The notes under the pieces: generated by a model | Seen by the model: the letters and a program-made list of their open reading frames with translations, nothing else | Told to the model about the DNA's origin: nothing | Databases searched by the model: none | Assembly: GCA_019637695.1 (NCBI GenBank) | Contig: JAHBVG010000001.1 | Location: 1-64,000, forward strand | Reading direction: 5' to 3' | From: Caldilineaceae bacterium | GTDB taxonomy: Bacteria > Chloroflexota > Anaerolineae > Caldilineales > Caldilineaceae | DNA: 64,000 nt | Part shown: piece after piece, positions 26,221-34,186 of the stretch | Layout of the letters: each line of letters starts with the position of its first letter | How positions within the stretch are numbered: position 1 is the stretch's first letter | Translations under genes and position numbers: made by a program

Positions 26221-27183
26221 ATGCCAAAAGTAGTTGTGACACGTCGGGTGCCGGAGGAAGCCATTCAACGGCTACAGGAAAGCTGTGATCTGCAATATTG
26301 GGATAGCGAAGATGCCATCCCTCGCCAGACGCTGCTCGAATGGGTGAAGGGCTGCGATGGCATCTACTTGCTGCTCACCGAAAAGGTAAACGATGAACTG
26401 CTCAACGCCGCCGGTCCACAGTTGAAGGTGGTGAGCACCATGTCGGTGGGGTACGATCACATTGATGTGGCTGCCTGTGTGCGCCGCAACATCGCCGTCG
26501 GCCACACGCCCGATGTGCTGACCAAGACCACTGCCGAGTTGACGGTGGCGCTGCTGCTGGCGACGGCGCGGCGACTCTCGGAAGGGATCGACGCCGTGAG
26601 GAACGGCGAATGGTCCACCTGGCAGCCCATGTGGCTCACCGGGCAGGATCTACACGAGAGTACTGTCGGCATCATGGGCCTGGGGCGGATCGGCGCTGCG
26701 GTTGCGCGCATGTTGAGTGGCTTCGACTGCAAGCTGATCTACTTTGATCCCTACCCCAACCCCAAACTGGCCGAATCGCTGGGCGTCGAATATGTCTCGT
26801 GGGAAGATCTGTTGAGTCGGAGCGATTTTATCACCACCCATACACCGCTGACCAACGAGACCCGACATCTTTTTAACGCTGACGCCTTCCGCCGTATGAA
26901 GAAGACGGCGATCTTTATCAACACCAGCCGCGGCGGCATTGTGGATCAGGACGCGCTCTACAACGCGCTGGTCAACGGTGAAATCCTGGCCGCCGGGCTG
27001 GATGTGACCACGCCTGAACCGCTGCCCGCCGACAATCCGCTGGTTTCGCTGAAGAATTGTGTGATCTTGCCGCACATTGCCAGCGCCAGCGTCGCCACTC
27101 GCCGCAAGATGGCCGTCCTCGCCGCGGAGAATGTACTGGCTGGGCTCGCCGGCGCGCCGCTGCCAAGCGCAGTCAAATTGTAG
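26221..27183 (+). CDS. D-isomer 2-hydroxyacid dehydrogenase (glyoxylate/hydroxypyruvate reductase-like)
   Basis: NAD(P)H-dependent enzyme of about 320 residues. The Rossmann signature is GLGRIGAAVARM. Catalytic pieces are the Arg in NTSRGG, the Glu in TTPEPLP and the His in LPHIASAS; LKVVSTMSVGYDHIDV is also typical. It best fits the GyaR/GRHPR glyoxylate/glycerate branch, but phosphoglycerate or other hydroxyacid substrates cannot be excluded. The ATG at 26221 starts the conserved MPKVVVTRRV; the preceding sequence is repeat array. Confidence 0.9.
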   Translation: MPKVVVTRRVPEEAIQRLQESCDLQYWDSEDAIPRQTLLEWVKGCDGIYLLLTEKVNDELLNAAGPQLKVVSTMSVGYDHIDVAACVRRNIAVGHTPDVLTKTTAELTVALLLATARRLSEGIDAVRNGEWSTWQPMWLTGQDLHESTVGIMGLGRIGAAVARMLSGFDCKLIYFDPYPNPKLAESLGVEYVSWEDLLSRSDFITTHTPLTNETRHLFNADAFRRMKKTAIFINTSRGGIVDQDALYNALVNGEILAAGLDVTTPEPLPADNPLVSLKNCVILPHIASASVATRRKMAVLAAENVLAGLAGAPLPSAVKL

Positions 27184-27191
27184 ACGTTCTC

Positions 27192-27219
27192 GTAGGGGCG
27201 CAACATGTTGCGCCCCTAC
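27192..27219. repeat. 28-bp perfect palindrome
   Basis: GTAGGGGCGCAACA and its exact reverse complement meet at 27205/27206. It lies 9 bases after the dehydrogenase stop and before citrate synthase. It could be an interspersed palindromic element or a transcript-end hairpin; no T run follows, so it is not a standard terminator. Confidence 0.75.
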
Positions 27220-27278
27220 AGTTCGATCCGCACGTTTAATCCACTCTCATCGCCTTTCACTGACGAGGAGCCATATAG

Positions 27279-28565
27279 ATGAGTAAAAATACACTGACGA
27301 TCACCGATAACCGGACAGGCGAAACGTACGAAGTCCCCATTGAGTACGATACGATCAACGCGCTGCATCTACGCAAGATCAAGGTGGAGGCCGACGATTT
27401 CGGCATGATGACCTATGATCCCGGCTTTGGGAACACCGCCGCCTGCAAGAGCAGCATCACCTACATTGACGGGGATAGAGGAATTCTGCACTATCGGGGA
27501 TATCCCATCGAGCAGTTGGCCGAACAGAGTTCATTTCTAGAAGTCGCCTATCTGCTCATCTTCGGGGAACTGCCCACACAGGCCGAATTGGATGACTGGC
27601 GTTATAAGGTGATGCATCATACCTATATCCACGAAAATCTCACCGGCTTGATGCAGTCGTTCCGCTATGACGCGCACCCGATGGGTATTTTGATCGCCTC
27701 ATTGGCGGCGCTTTCGACCTTCCACCCGGACGCCAAGAAGATTCACGACAAAGAAGTGCGGTTGAAGAATATCTGGCGTATTTTGGGCAAGTTGCCGACA
27801 ATGGCTGCTTTTGCTTACCGTCATCGTATTGGTCGCCCCTATAACTACCCAGATAGCGATCTCGATTACTCGGCCAACTTCCTCTACATGCTCGACTATA
27901 TGAACCAGAGCAAATATCAGGTGGACCCAACGTTGGCCAAGGCGTTAGATATCCTGTTCATTCTCCACGCAGACCACGAGCAGAATTGTTCCACGGCCAC
28001 AATGCGCAATATCGGTTCCAGCCATGCGGACCCGTACAGCGCGATGGCGGGCGCGGCGGCGGCGCTCTACGGTCCGCTGCATGGGGGGGCCAACGAGGCT
28101 GTGCTGCGTATGTTGGCCGAAATTGGAGACATTAAGAATGTGCCGGGCTTTATCGAACGGGTGAAAAAGCGCGAAGTGCTGCTCATGGGCTTCGGTCACC
28201 GAGTCTACAAAAATTACGATCCGCGCGCGAAGATCATCAAAGAAGTGGCCTACGATGTCTTTGAGGTAACCGGGCGCAACCCACTGCTCGACATTGCGAT
28301 AGAGTTAGAGCGCATCGCCCTGGAAGACGACTTCTTTGTGCAGCGGAAACTTTACCCCAACGTCGACTTCTACAGCGGCATCATCTACCAGGCAATGGGC
28401 TTCCCCGTGGACATGTTCCCCGTCCTCTTTGCGCTGGGCCGTGCGCCAGGATGGCTGGCGCAGTGGGTTGAACTGGTCGACGATTCCGAACAACGCATCG
28501 CTCGCCCGCGCCAGATCTACCTGGGAGCAGAAAAGCGCGATTACGTGCCGATGGCGGAAAGATAG
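27279..28565 (+). CDS. gltA: Citrate synthase
   Basis: Condenses acetyl-CoA with oxaloacetate at the entry to the TCA cycle. Catalytic and binding segments are LHGGANEAVLRML (His), MGFGHRVYKNYDPR (second His) and VDFYSGIIYQAMG (Asp). The N-terminal beta part (TITDNRTGETYEVPI) marks the longer, GltA-type (type II-like) enzyme; 428 residues is normal. GAGGAG precedes the ATG by about 8 bases. Its stop codon lies inside a heptad array. Confidence 0.96.
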   Translation: MSKNTLTITDNRTGETYEVPIEYDTINALHLRKIKVEADDFGMMTYDPGFGNTAACKSSITYIDGDRGILHYRGYPIEQLAEQSSFLEVAYLLIFGELPTQAELDDWRYKVMHHTYIHENLTGLMQSFRYDAHPMGILIASLAALSTFHPDAKKIHDKEVRLKNIWRILGKLPTMAAFAYRHRIGRPYNYPDSDLDYSANFLYMLDYMNQSKYQVDPTLAKALDILFILHADHEQNCSTATMRNIGSSHADPYSAMAGAAAALYGPLHGGANEAVLRMLAEIGDIKNVPGFIERVKKREVLLMGFGHRVYKNYDPRAKIIKEVAYDVFEVTGRNPLLDIAIELERIALEDDFFVQRKLYPNVDFYSGIIYQAMGFPVDMFPVLFALGRAPGWLAQWVELVDDSEQRIARPRQIYLGAEKRDYVPMAER

Positions 28566-28593
28566 GGACTGGGGATCGGGGACTGGGGACTGG
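28562..28593. repeat. Heptad repeat at the citrate synthase stop codon
   Basis: GATAGGG ACTGGGG ATCGGGG ACTGGGG ACTGG units start at the TAG of citrate synthase. The opposite-orientation array at 28672-28730 mirrors it, so the two may fold together. Confidence 0.75.
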
Positions 28594-28671
28594 CGAGAGA
28601 CATAAACTCTGAGTTGTTCTTCATCGGGCTGAGATTAGGCGATTCGGAAATTTCGAAAGCTCAGCCCACCC

Positions 28672-28730
28672 CCTCAATCCCCGATCCCTAGTCCCCGATC
28701 CCTAGTCCCCGATCCCCAATCCCTTCCCCC
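28672..28730. repeat. CCCCGAT/CCCTAGT heptad array overlapping the AhpD-like gene end
   Basis: Array of CCCCGAT, CCCTAGT and CCCCAAT 7-base units. It overlaps the 3' end of the convergent AhpD-like gene and is translated there as a GIGDRGL heptapeptide repeat. Confidence 0.8.
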
Positions 28731-29122
28731 ACCAAAAATTGCGGGTCAATCGGGACTTTGAACGCCGTCGAGAGCGCGTTGGTCTCATGCGCCATCGCAA
28801 TGACAGCGAGGAGTTCCCCATACTGGGCGGGCGTCATCCCCTTGGCGAAGGCCGACGCCGTGTGCGAGTGGATACAGTAGTCGCAGTTGTTGACAATGGA
28901 GACCGCGATGTAGAGCATCTCCTTGGTCAGGCTGTCGAGGCTACCCGGCCCCATCACCTCACTCAGTGACTCCCAAGTGCGCTTCAATGTAGCCGGATGG
29001 TTGGCCAGCGCCTTCCAGAAGTTGTTGACATCCGGCACATTGCGCGCGGTTTTAATCGCATCGAAGACTTCCCGCACCTCAGCGGACGCGTCCTCATAGT
29101 GGATCAACGGCACAGTAGACAT
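28688..29122 (-). CDS. Carboxymuconolactone decarboxylase / AhpD-like protein
   Basis: A 144-residue AhpD-fold protein. The redox motif NNCDYCIHSH (CxxC plus His) follows the helix MLYIAVSIV, as in alkylhydroperoxidase-like members that reduce peroxides. I chose the ATG at 29122, preceded by GGGAGGTC. The last ~16 residues (GIGDRGLGIGDRGLGIGD) are encoded by the heptad array and are not part of the family; the original stop was evidently lost or moved. Confidence 0.87.
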   Translation of the reverse strand: MSTVPLIHYEDASAEVREVFDAIKTARNVPDVNNFWKALANHPATLKRTWESLSEVMGPGSLDSLTKEMLYIAVSIVNNCDYCIHSHTASAFAKGMTPAQYGELLAVIAMAHETNALSTAFKVPIDPQFLVGEGIGDRGLGIGD

Positions 29123-29139
29123 GAGACCTCCCAGATGAC

Positions 29140-29215
29140 GTAAGGGCATGGGTGGGACGGGAATCATGCTCGCCATCGAACCGATAGTTGATCCCGCCCC
29201 CACCCATGCCCCTAC
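29140..29215. repeat. Long imperfect inverted repeat before the AhpD-like gene
   Basis: Arms of about 23 bases (29140-29162 and 29192-29215) pair with one bulge and one mismatch; the loop is about 29 bases. The arm starts GTAAGGGCATGGG and ends with CCCATGCCCCTAC. It lies between the two minus-strand genes for the AhpD-like and MOSC proteins, in the leader of the former. Confidence 0.65.
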
Positions 29216-29242
29216 AATCTCCGTGGTGAATTTTTGATAAAA

Positions 29243-29794
29243 TTAGATCTTTTTGACAATATCCCCCGTACGGATAACGCCGGGTTGCACGACCTTAGCG
29301 TTGATCCCGCGCAGGTGAAGATCCTTGCCGACGGGCGAGTTGACGAACTTCATAGCATCCATGCCAAAACGGGCGACGAACTTTTTGCAGCCGTTGTGCG
29401 GGATCGGCGTTACTTCGAGGATGGCGCTGCCAATCGCCAGCCGGGTGCCAGGCGGTACGTTTTTCTCGCTCAAATCCAGATCGACGAATAGTTGATCTCC
29501 TGCCAGCGGCCAGCGAGACTTGTCCTGAGCCACCAGCGCCGCAGCCCGCGCGTTCATCAAGTTGAGTTGCATCTCCGGGTGAGCGCTGCCGTCGTCGGTG
29601 CTTGAACTGCCGCGCGCTTTCCAATTGTCGCCGACCAATCCTCGCTGACATCCGTGGCCTTCCGCCAAGACTTCTCGCTGCTCAGTTTGAGGGCGGCGAA
29701 TATCTGCAAATCGGCCTTTGTCTTTTCAGAAACGGCGGATCTCATCCAGCCCGCTTCACTCTTCCATTGTCAAATGCTTCACTTCAGCGATCAA
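29243..29794 (-). pseudogene. MOSC-domain protein interrupted by two in-frame UGA codons
   Basis: Reading from a TTG at 29794 (AAAGGAGAT 5 bases ahead) gives LIAEVKHLTMEE, then UGA at 29756-29758, SGLDEIRRF, UGA at 29726-29728, then KDKG and an uninterrupted frame to 29243. The long part GLVGDNWKARGSSSTDDGS, SRWPLAGDQLFVDL and HNGCKKFVARFG is a well-preserved MOSC domain (molybdenum-cofactor-sulfurase C-terminal type, with its Cys). I treat it as a recent pseudogene or a gene starting internally; programmed UGA reading cannot be excluded. Confidence 0.75.
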
Positions 29795-29806
29795 GGGGAT
29801 CTCCTT

Positions 29807-30934
29807 TCAAATTTTACGCACAAAGACTCGATGATTCTTGTAAGCGATGCCACCCAGATTCTCCAAATCTCGGCGCATTTGGACAGCGGTTTCGGCCACC
29901 TGATAGAGCGCGCCATATTGGAAGTTGTACGAATGGAGCGTCTTTTCCAACTCGGCGTAGAGGAGGGCGTTGCCACCGCGCCCGTGGAATTCGGGCAGGA
30001 TGCCGGCAGAGTTGACAGCGACCCAGCGCGTGCGCCGCAATTCGATCAGCATATCGATCAGCCCAAAAGGCAACAGCCGCCCACCGTGGCGTTGGATGGC
30101 AGGGGCAATATCGGGGAAGGCGAAGAGAAAGCCCACCACATCCTGATCGTGGACAATCACCTTGATCAGGCGCGGATCGGCGATGGTCTCCAACGTCTTG
30201 AGGATGAAGGCAATCTCTCGATCGGTGAGCGGGTAATACTCCCAATTGTTGACGAAGGCGCTGTTGTAAGCATGGCCGATGCGCCCCGCCCATGCCCTCA
30301 ATTCACTTTTGCTGGTAAAGCGCTGCACCCGCAAGACGCCGCGCTGTTCCACCCGCTGCGCAATTTTGTGGATACGTTCGGGGAAGCGGAAGCGTTCGCG
30401 GGTAGCATAACAAGAGAGGAAATCCACTTCTTTGCCAAAGCCCAACCTCTCCACCATGCGCGGATAAGAGGGTGGATTGTAGTTCATCATCGTCATCATC
30501 TGACGCTGCTCAAAGCCCTCTACCAGCAGCCCATACCCATCCAGCGGGCCAAATCCTTTGGGGCCGATGATCGTGTCCAGCCCGCGCCCATGCGCCCACT
30601 CAAAGAGTCGCCCAAAGAGGGTGTCGGCAACCGCCTGATCGTCCTCACTCTCGAAGAAGAAGAACTGCGCCTTGCGCGAGCCGTGAAATTGGTTGAAGCG
30701 GCGGTTCTCAATAGCGGCGATGCGGCCCACATCCTCGCCATTGCGCACGGCGATGAAGAAATCGGCGTCGGAATGCTCGAAAAAGGGATGGGTGCGCCGA
30801 TTTAGCTGCGCTTCCATGTCGACCCAGAGGGGCGGCACCCAATGGCGATCCCGACGGTAGAGGCGAAAGGGCAGGCGGATGAAGCGTCGCACCTGCGCTT
30901 TGGAAGCGGTGTCGATCTTTTCAATGGTAATCAT
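29807..30934 (-). CDS. GNAT-like N-acetyltransferase-fold protein
   Basis: A 375-residue cytosolic protein opening MITIEKIDTASKAQVRRFIRLPFRLY, followed by RDRHWVPPLW and GRIAAIENRRFN. Its length and IGPKGFGPLDGYGLLVEGF resemble a large uncharacterised GNAT-like family of double acetyltransferase domains. A second half with VVGFLFAFPDIAPAI and LPEFHGRGGNALLY fits an acetyl-CoA binding site (GRGGNA in place of R/Q-x-x-G-x-G/A). The substrate is unknown. It shares orientation with the MOSC pseudogene, 12 bases apart. Confidence 0.7.
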   Translation of the reverse strand: MITIEKIDTASKAQVRRFIRLPFRLYRRDRHWVPPLWVDMEAQLNRRTHPFFEHSDADFFIAVRNGEDVGRIAAIENRRFNQFHGSRKAQFFFFESEDDQAVADTLFGRLFEWAHGRGLDTIIGPKGFGPLDGYGLLVEGFEQRQMMTMMNYNPPSYPRMVERLGFGKEVDFLSCYATRERFRFPERIHKIAQRVEQRGVLRVQRFTSKSELRAWAGRIGHAYNSAFVNNWEYYPLTDREIAFILKTLETIADPRLIKVIVHDQDVVGFLFAFPDIAPAIQRHGGRLLPFGLIDMLIELRRTRWVAVNSAGILPEFHGRGGNALLYAELEKTLHSYNFQYGALYQVAETAVQMRRDLENLGGIAYKNHRVFVRKI

Positions 30935-30983
30935 GTGTGGGGCCCTCCCACGCTTCGCGTTTGAACGAAAAGAGATCTCTCTG

Positions 30984-31198
30984 CGTGGAGTCAGCGTCGA
31001 TCAGAAAATAGTGGTATACTCAGCCCAAGTGTTTGGGTTGATTTTATCCTCGGGTTGTATGCTGCGGGATGGTCAGAGTCGATGATTCTGGAAAATTATC
31101 CAACGCTCTCCACAGAATCGCTGCGCGCTGTTTTTGCTTTTGCCGTAGAGTGCCTCCGCGATGAAGCACTCTTTGTTATGCCTGCCGGAGCAGCATAA
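30984..31198 (+). pseudogene. DUF433-family antitoxin, decayed
   Basis: The visible pieces are RGVSVDQKIV in one frame and, after a shift and probable deletion, VDFILGLYAAGWSES then ILENYPTLSTESLRAVFAFAV in another. The latter is a typical DUF433 C-terminus. The normal middle part (GKP.I.GTR-type) is missing. It ends TAATG overlapping the toxin-like remnant, the usual coupling of such pairs. Confidence 0.7.
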
Positions 31199-31441
31199 TG
31201 CGGTTCCTGGCAAATGAAAACATTCCGGTTGGGAGTATAAAACTTTTGCGACAATCTGGATATAACCTCGCGGCAATCATCGAAGACACCTTGATACATG
31301 ATGCCTAAAGAACCCGCCCAATTTCTTTTGAGGCTTATCTCCTTCAACGAGTTAGCCTTGCCGAAAATGTTTACTGTGGTGGAACGCAATCGACTACGTC
31401 AGCGTCCACTGCCAAGTAAAGATAAACAGATGGAGGAGTAA
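31198..31441 (+). pseudogene. DUF5615 PIN-like toxin, internally deleted
   Basis: It opens MRFLANENIPVGSIKLLRQSGYNLAAI (first PIN-like strand with its Asn/Glu), stops at 31306-31308, and resumes in another frame as EPAQFLLRL and FTVVERNRLRQRPL, the normal end of this family. About 35-40 central residues including the acidic catalytic region are gone. With the broken DUF433 gene this is a dead toxin-antitoxin module. It fills the otherwise gene-free stretch 30935-31465. Confidence 0.7.
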
Positions 31442-31465
31442 GCAATTTCCCACCCGCAGCACGAA

Positions 31466-32917
31466 TCACGTCTCAATCTTGAGGACAAGTGGATACGCTG
31501 TCGGCGTCACCCCGTGGATCTGCACATGCAGCGCGTCGTCGCCCACTTCCCAGGTGATGGAGCCACCGCCCAATAGCGAGATCGAGCGGATCGAGTTGAG
31601 GGCGTAGCGTGATTTCTTCCCCAGCAACTTGATGCGCACGCGGCCATCCTGAGGCCAGGCCAATACGTGGGCGTAGATCGTCTCCCCTTTGCGGGTGAAG
31701 CGGATATCCTCGCTCGTGAATTGCGTGCGCCTGGTATCGGTGAAAGCCCCTTCGGGGATCTGCGTTGGCCCTTCGCCGTAATCCTGCCACGGGCGTGTCT
31801 CGTAGATCGCCTCGCTGTTGATCGCCAGCCATTGGCCGATCTCGCGCAACATCCGCTGCTCTTCCTCCGGGATCGTCCCATCGGCGCGGGGACCGACGTT
31901 GAGCAACAGCGCGCCGTTCTTGCTCACCACATCTATCAGATCGGCCACAATGTCCTGTGCGTTTTTATAATTGTGCCCTTCAATATATCCCCATGAATTC
32001 TTTGAGACCGAGGTGTCGTTCTGCCAGAAGAGGCCGCGCAACCCCTTCACCTGTCCACGCTCAATGTCGAAGACAGCCACCCCCGCAGGGAAGGCGTCAT
32101 ACTTGTGGTTGATGGCGACGCCCTTGCCCCAACGCGCGCCAGCATTGTAATAGTAAGCCGCCAGCTTTTTGAGATAAGGTTTGAAGGCCAGGTTCATGAT
32201 CCACCAGTCGAACCAGATGAGTTGGGGCTGGTATTTGTCGATGATCTCGCAGGTGCGCAGCAGCCAATCCTCCAAATAATCTTGATCGGGCGCGTTACCC
32301 ATGTACTCCTCAGGGGCGCGAGTGCCGTGAGCAGGGCCATAAAAATCCGCATACGCTGGATCGTTCACATCGGAATCAAATTCGCGCCCTCCGCCCATGT
32401 ACCACCAATGCTCGGCGCGGTGACTCGAAACGCCAAGAACAAGACCTGCGGCGCGCGCCGCTTCGCCCAGTTCCCCCACAACATCACGGCGAGGCCCCAT
32501 CTCAACGGCGTTCCAGCGCGAAAGCTCGCTGGCGTACATCTGAAATCCGTCGTGATGTTCCGCCACAGGGACGATAAAGCGAGCGCCGGCGTCTTTGAAG
32601 AGTTGTACCCACTCGGCGGCGTCGAACTTTTCCGCCGTAAAGAGAGGGATGAAATCTTTGTAACCGAACTCGCTCTGCGGACCATACGCAGCGCGGTGAT
32701 GTTCGAACTCTTTTGTCCCCTGCAAGTACATATTGCGTGGATACCATTCATTGCCAAACGCGGGCACGCAATAAACACCCCAGTGGATGAAGACCCCAAA
32801 CTTGGCGTCTTGATACCAATCGGGGGCAGAATACGCCTCCAGCGAATCCCACGAGGCGGAAAAAGGACCATCCGCGATCTGTTCGTCGATTTTTTGCAGC
32901 GCATCTTGCCTGTTCAT
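31466..32917 (-). CDS. Alpha-L-fucosidase (GH29)
   Basis: A 483-residue glycosidase releasing terminal fucose. GH29 landmarks: WYQDAKFGVFIHWGVYCVP, HHDGFQMY, EYMGNAPDQDYL, and the nucleophile region LIWFDWWI with catalytic Asp; then NVGPRADGTIP. No signal peptide is evident, so it is probably cytoplasmic, acting on imported oligosaccharides. The beta-sandwich C-terminus ends near VLKIET. It sits near sulfatase and glycosyltransferase genes but in no obvious operon with them. Confidence 0.93.
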   Translation of the reverse strand: MNRQDALQKIDEQIADGPFSASWDSLEAYSAPDWYQDAKFGVFIHWGVYCVPAFGNEWYPRNMYLQGTKEFEHHRAAYGPQSEFGYKDFIPLFTAEKFDAAEWVQLFKDAGARFIVPVAEHHDGFQMYASELSRWNAVEMGPRRDVVGELGEAARAAGLVLGVSSHRAEHWWYMGGGREFDSDVNDPAYADFYGPAHGTRAPEEYMGNAPDQDYLEDWLLRTCEIIDKYQPQLIWFDWWIMNLAFKPYLKKLAAYYYNAGARWGKGVAINHKYDAFPAGVAVFDIERGQVKGLRGLFWQNDTSVSKNSWGYIEGHNYKNAQDIVADLIDVVSKNGALLLNVGPRADGTIPEEEQRMLREIGQWLAINSEAIYETRPWQDYGEGPTQIPEGAFTDTRRTQFTSEDIRFTRKGETIYAHVLAWPQDGRVRIKLLGKKSRYALNSIRSISLLGGGSITWEVGDDALHVQIHGVTPTAYPLVLKIET

Positions 32918-32964
32918 AGGGACTCCTGTGCAAATTGGATTTATGTACCGCTGTTTTCCGCCCG

Positions 32965-33486
32965 CTACCGGCTCCCAAAACCAAATTCAACCGCGCTGAA
33001 GAAGAGAGGGATCATGGCGATAGCGCCGATAAAAATAGCGGCGATCTCAAGGTAGACCCAGCCCTGGGCGGCGCGCATCCAGATGCGGGCGCGGGTGGTC
33101 GGCGCACGTTGGAAACCGGTGAAGATGTAGTTGACGCTGTACATCTCCTCTGGGCGGACATCGGCCAGCGGCTGCACATCCCAGCCCGCGTGCTGAAAGA
33201 ATTTGGGCAGCGATGTCACCAGCCGGTGGGCGACATAGCCCAGCGGCAGCAAAATCAAGAAGATGTAGATGATCACGCCGAGGATAAAGTCGAACCAATA
33301 CCAGGGGATCGGATCAAGGTAGGCGAAGAGATCGACCCAGTACCAGCCCACAAAGAGGATCAGGGGTGAAGCGAGAATCCAATAAAGGAGACCGTTGGCG
33401 GGCGGGGTTGATTCGATCAGCAGCGCAGGAACATCACGGCGCATGAACTTTTTTTGAGAGCTTGCGTTATCGTTTGCGTTTTCCAT
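32965..33486 (-). CDS. Small integral membrane protein of unknown function
   Basis: A 173-residue protein with about three transmembrane segments: LLYWILASPLILFVGWY, FDFILGVIIYIFLILLPLG and VYLEIAAIFIGAIAMIPLFF. A soluble stretch (PKFFQHAGWDVQPLADV) separates two of them. The start is uncertain: the frame overlaps the upstream NYN gene by 20 bases, and an internal ATG at 33444 is possible. It is on the same strand as the NYN gene and likely co-transcribed. Confidence 0.6.
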   Translation of the reverse strand: MENANDNASSQKKFMRRDVPALLIESTPPANGLLYWILASPLILFVGWYWVDLFAYLDPIPWYWFDFILGVIIYIFLILLPLGYVAHRLVTSLPKFFQHAGWDVQPLADVRPEEMYSVNYIFTGFQRAPTTRARIWMRAAQGWVYLEIAAIFIGAIAMIPLFFSAVEFGFGSR

Positions 33487-34075
33487 GTTTCGGTTTTGAG
33501 CTAGGCGGTGGCGCCGCCGGTTTTACGTTAGGGGGCCGTCGTCGTTTGCTAGGTTTGAAGGGAGGCGTCCACATTGGATGCTCTTGTCCCTTGCCCGCGC
33601 CGTCTCCAAAAATACGCATCCACTTCTCTACATCACTATCTGGAATGTTGTCGCCAGGGTCTGCCTGTGCGTTTACCGGTGGTTTGCGCTTAGGCGCGGG
33701 CGGATCGAACATATTCTCAATGAAATCATCCGAGCGCCAGACTTCCACATTGTGCCGTTCGGCCTCCTGGCGTAGCGCCGCATCATTGGTGACGAGGATC
33801 AGATCCTTTTTGGGATGGCGCACTCTTCGTCGGATCAGTTCGTCGGCGTCGGTTGGATTGCGGGCGAAGCGCACTTCCACACCGCCGCCGCTGAGGGTCG
33901 ACGATCTCCCCTCGGTGATGCCGTGATCGAAGATCACCTCGATCTTGCCTGGGTAGCGGCTCTTCCATGCGCGCAACCGAGCCACTAACCGCGCCTCATC
34001 ATCTTCGTCGGTCAGGCGGATATCCTCGAAAACGTTGGCGCCGATTAGGTTATGGCCGTCAATCAACAGCGGCAC
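33467..34075 (-). CDS. NYN-domain (YacP-like) endoribonuclease
   Basis: A 202-residue protein with a PIN/FLAP-fold NYN domain: LIDGHNLIG (acidic and Asn residues), VIFDHGITEG, NPTDADELI and LILVTNDAALRQEA. Known relatives such as YacP/Rae1 cut mRNA. A basic, Pro-rich C-terminus (FKPSKRRRPPNVKP) may bind nucleic acid. It reads minus, with a small membrane-protein gene overlapping its end. Confidence 0.83.
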   Translation of the reverse strand: MPLLIDGHNLIGANVFEDIRLTDEDDEARLVARLRAWKSRYPGKIEVIFDHGITEGRSSTLSGGGVEVRFARNPTDADELIRRRVRHPKKDLILVTNDAALRQEAERHNVEVWRSDDFIENMFDPPAPKRKPPVNAQADPGDNIPDSDVEKWMRIFGDGAGKGQEHPMWTPPFKPSKRRRPPNVKPAAPPPSSKPKHGKRKR

Positions 34076-34186
34076 GCGGATGCTCCTTTGCGCAAGATAG
34101 TTTCATTGCTCTGGTCGTAGTAATGAATAATGAGTAGGTTGACAGGGCTGGTTGCTGCATTGGAATCAGGACGGTACAGTGCGTCC

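Noticed and set aside
26105..28730. Heptad arrays considered as CRISPR
   Set aside because: Units are 7 bases with no unique spacers and no cas genes; they are simple tandem repeats.
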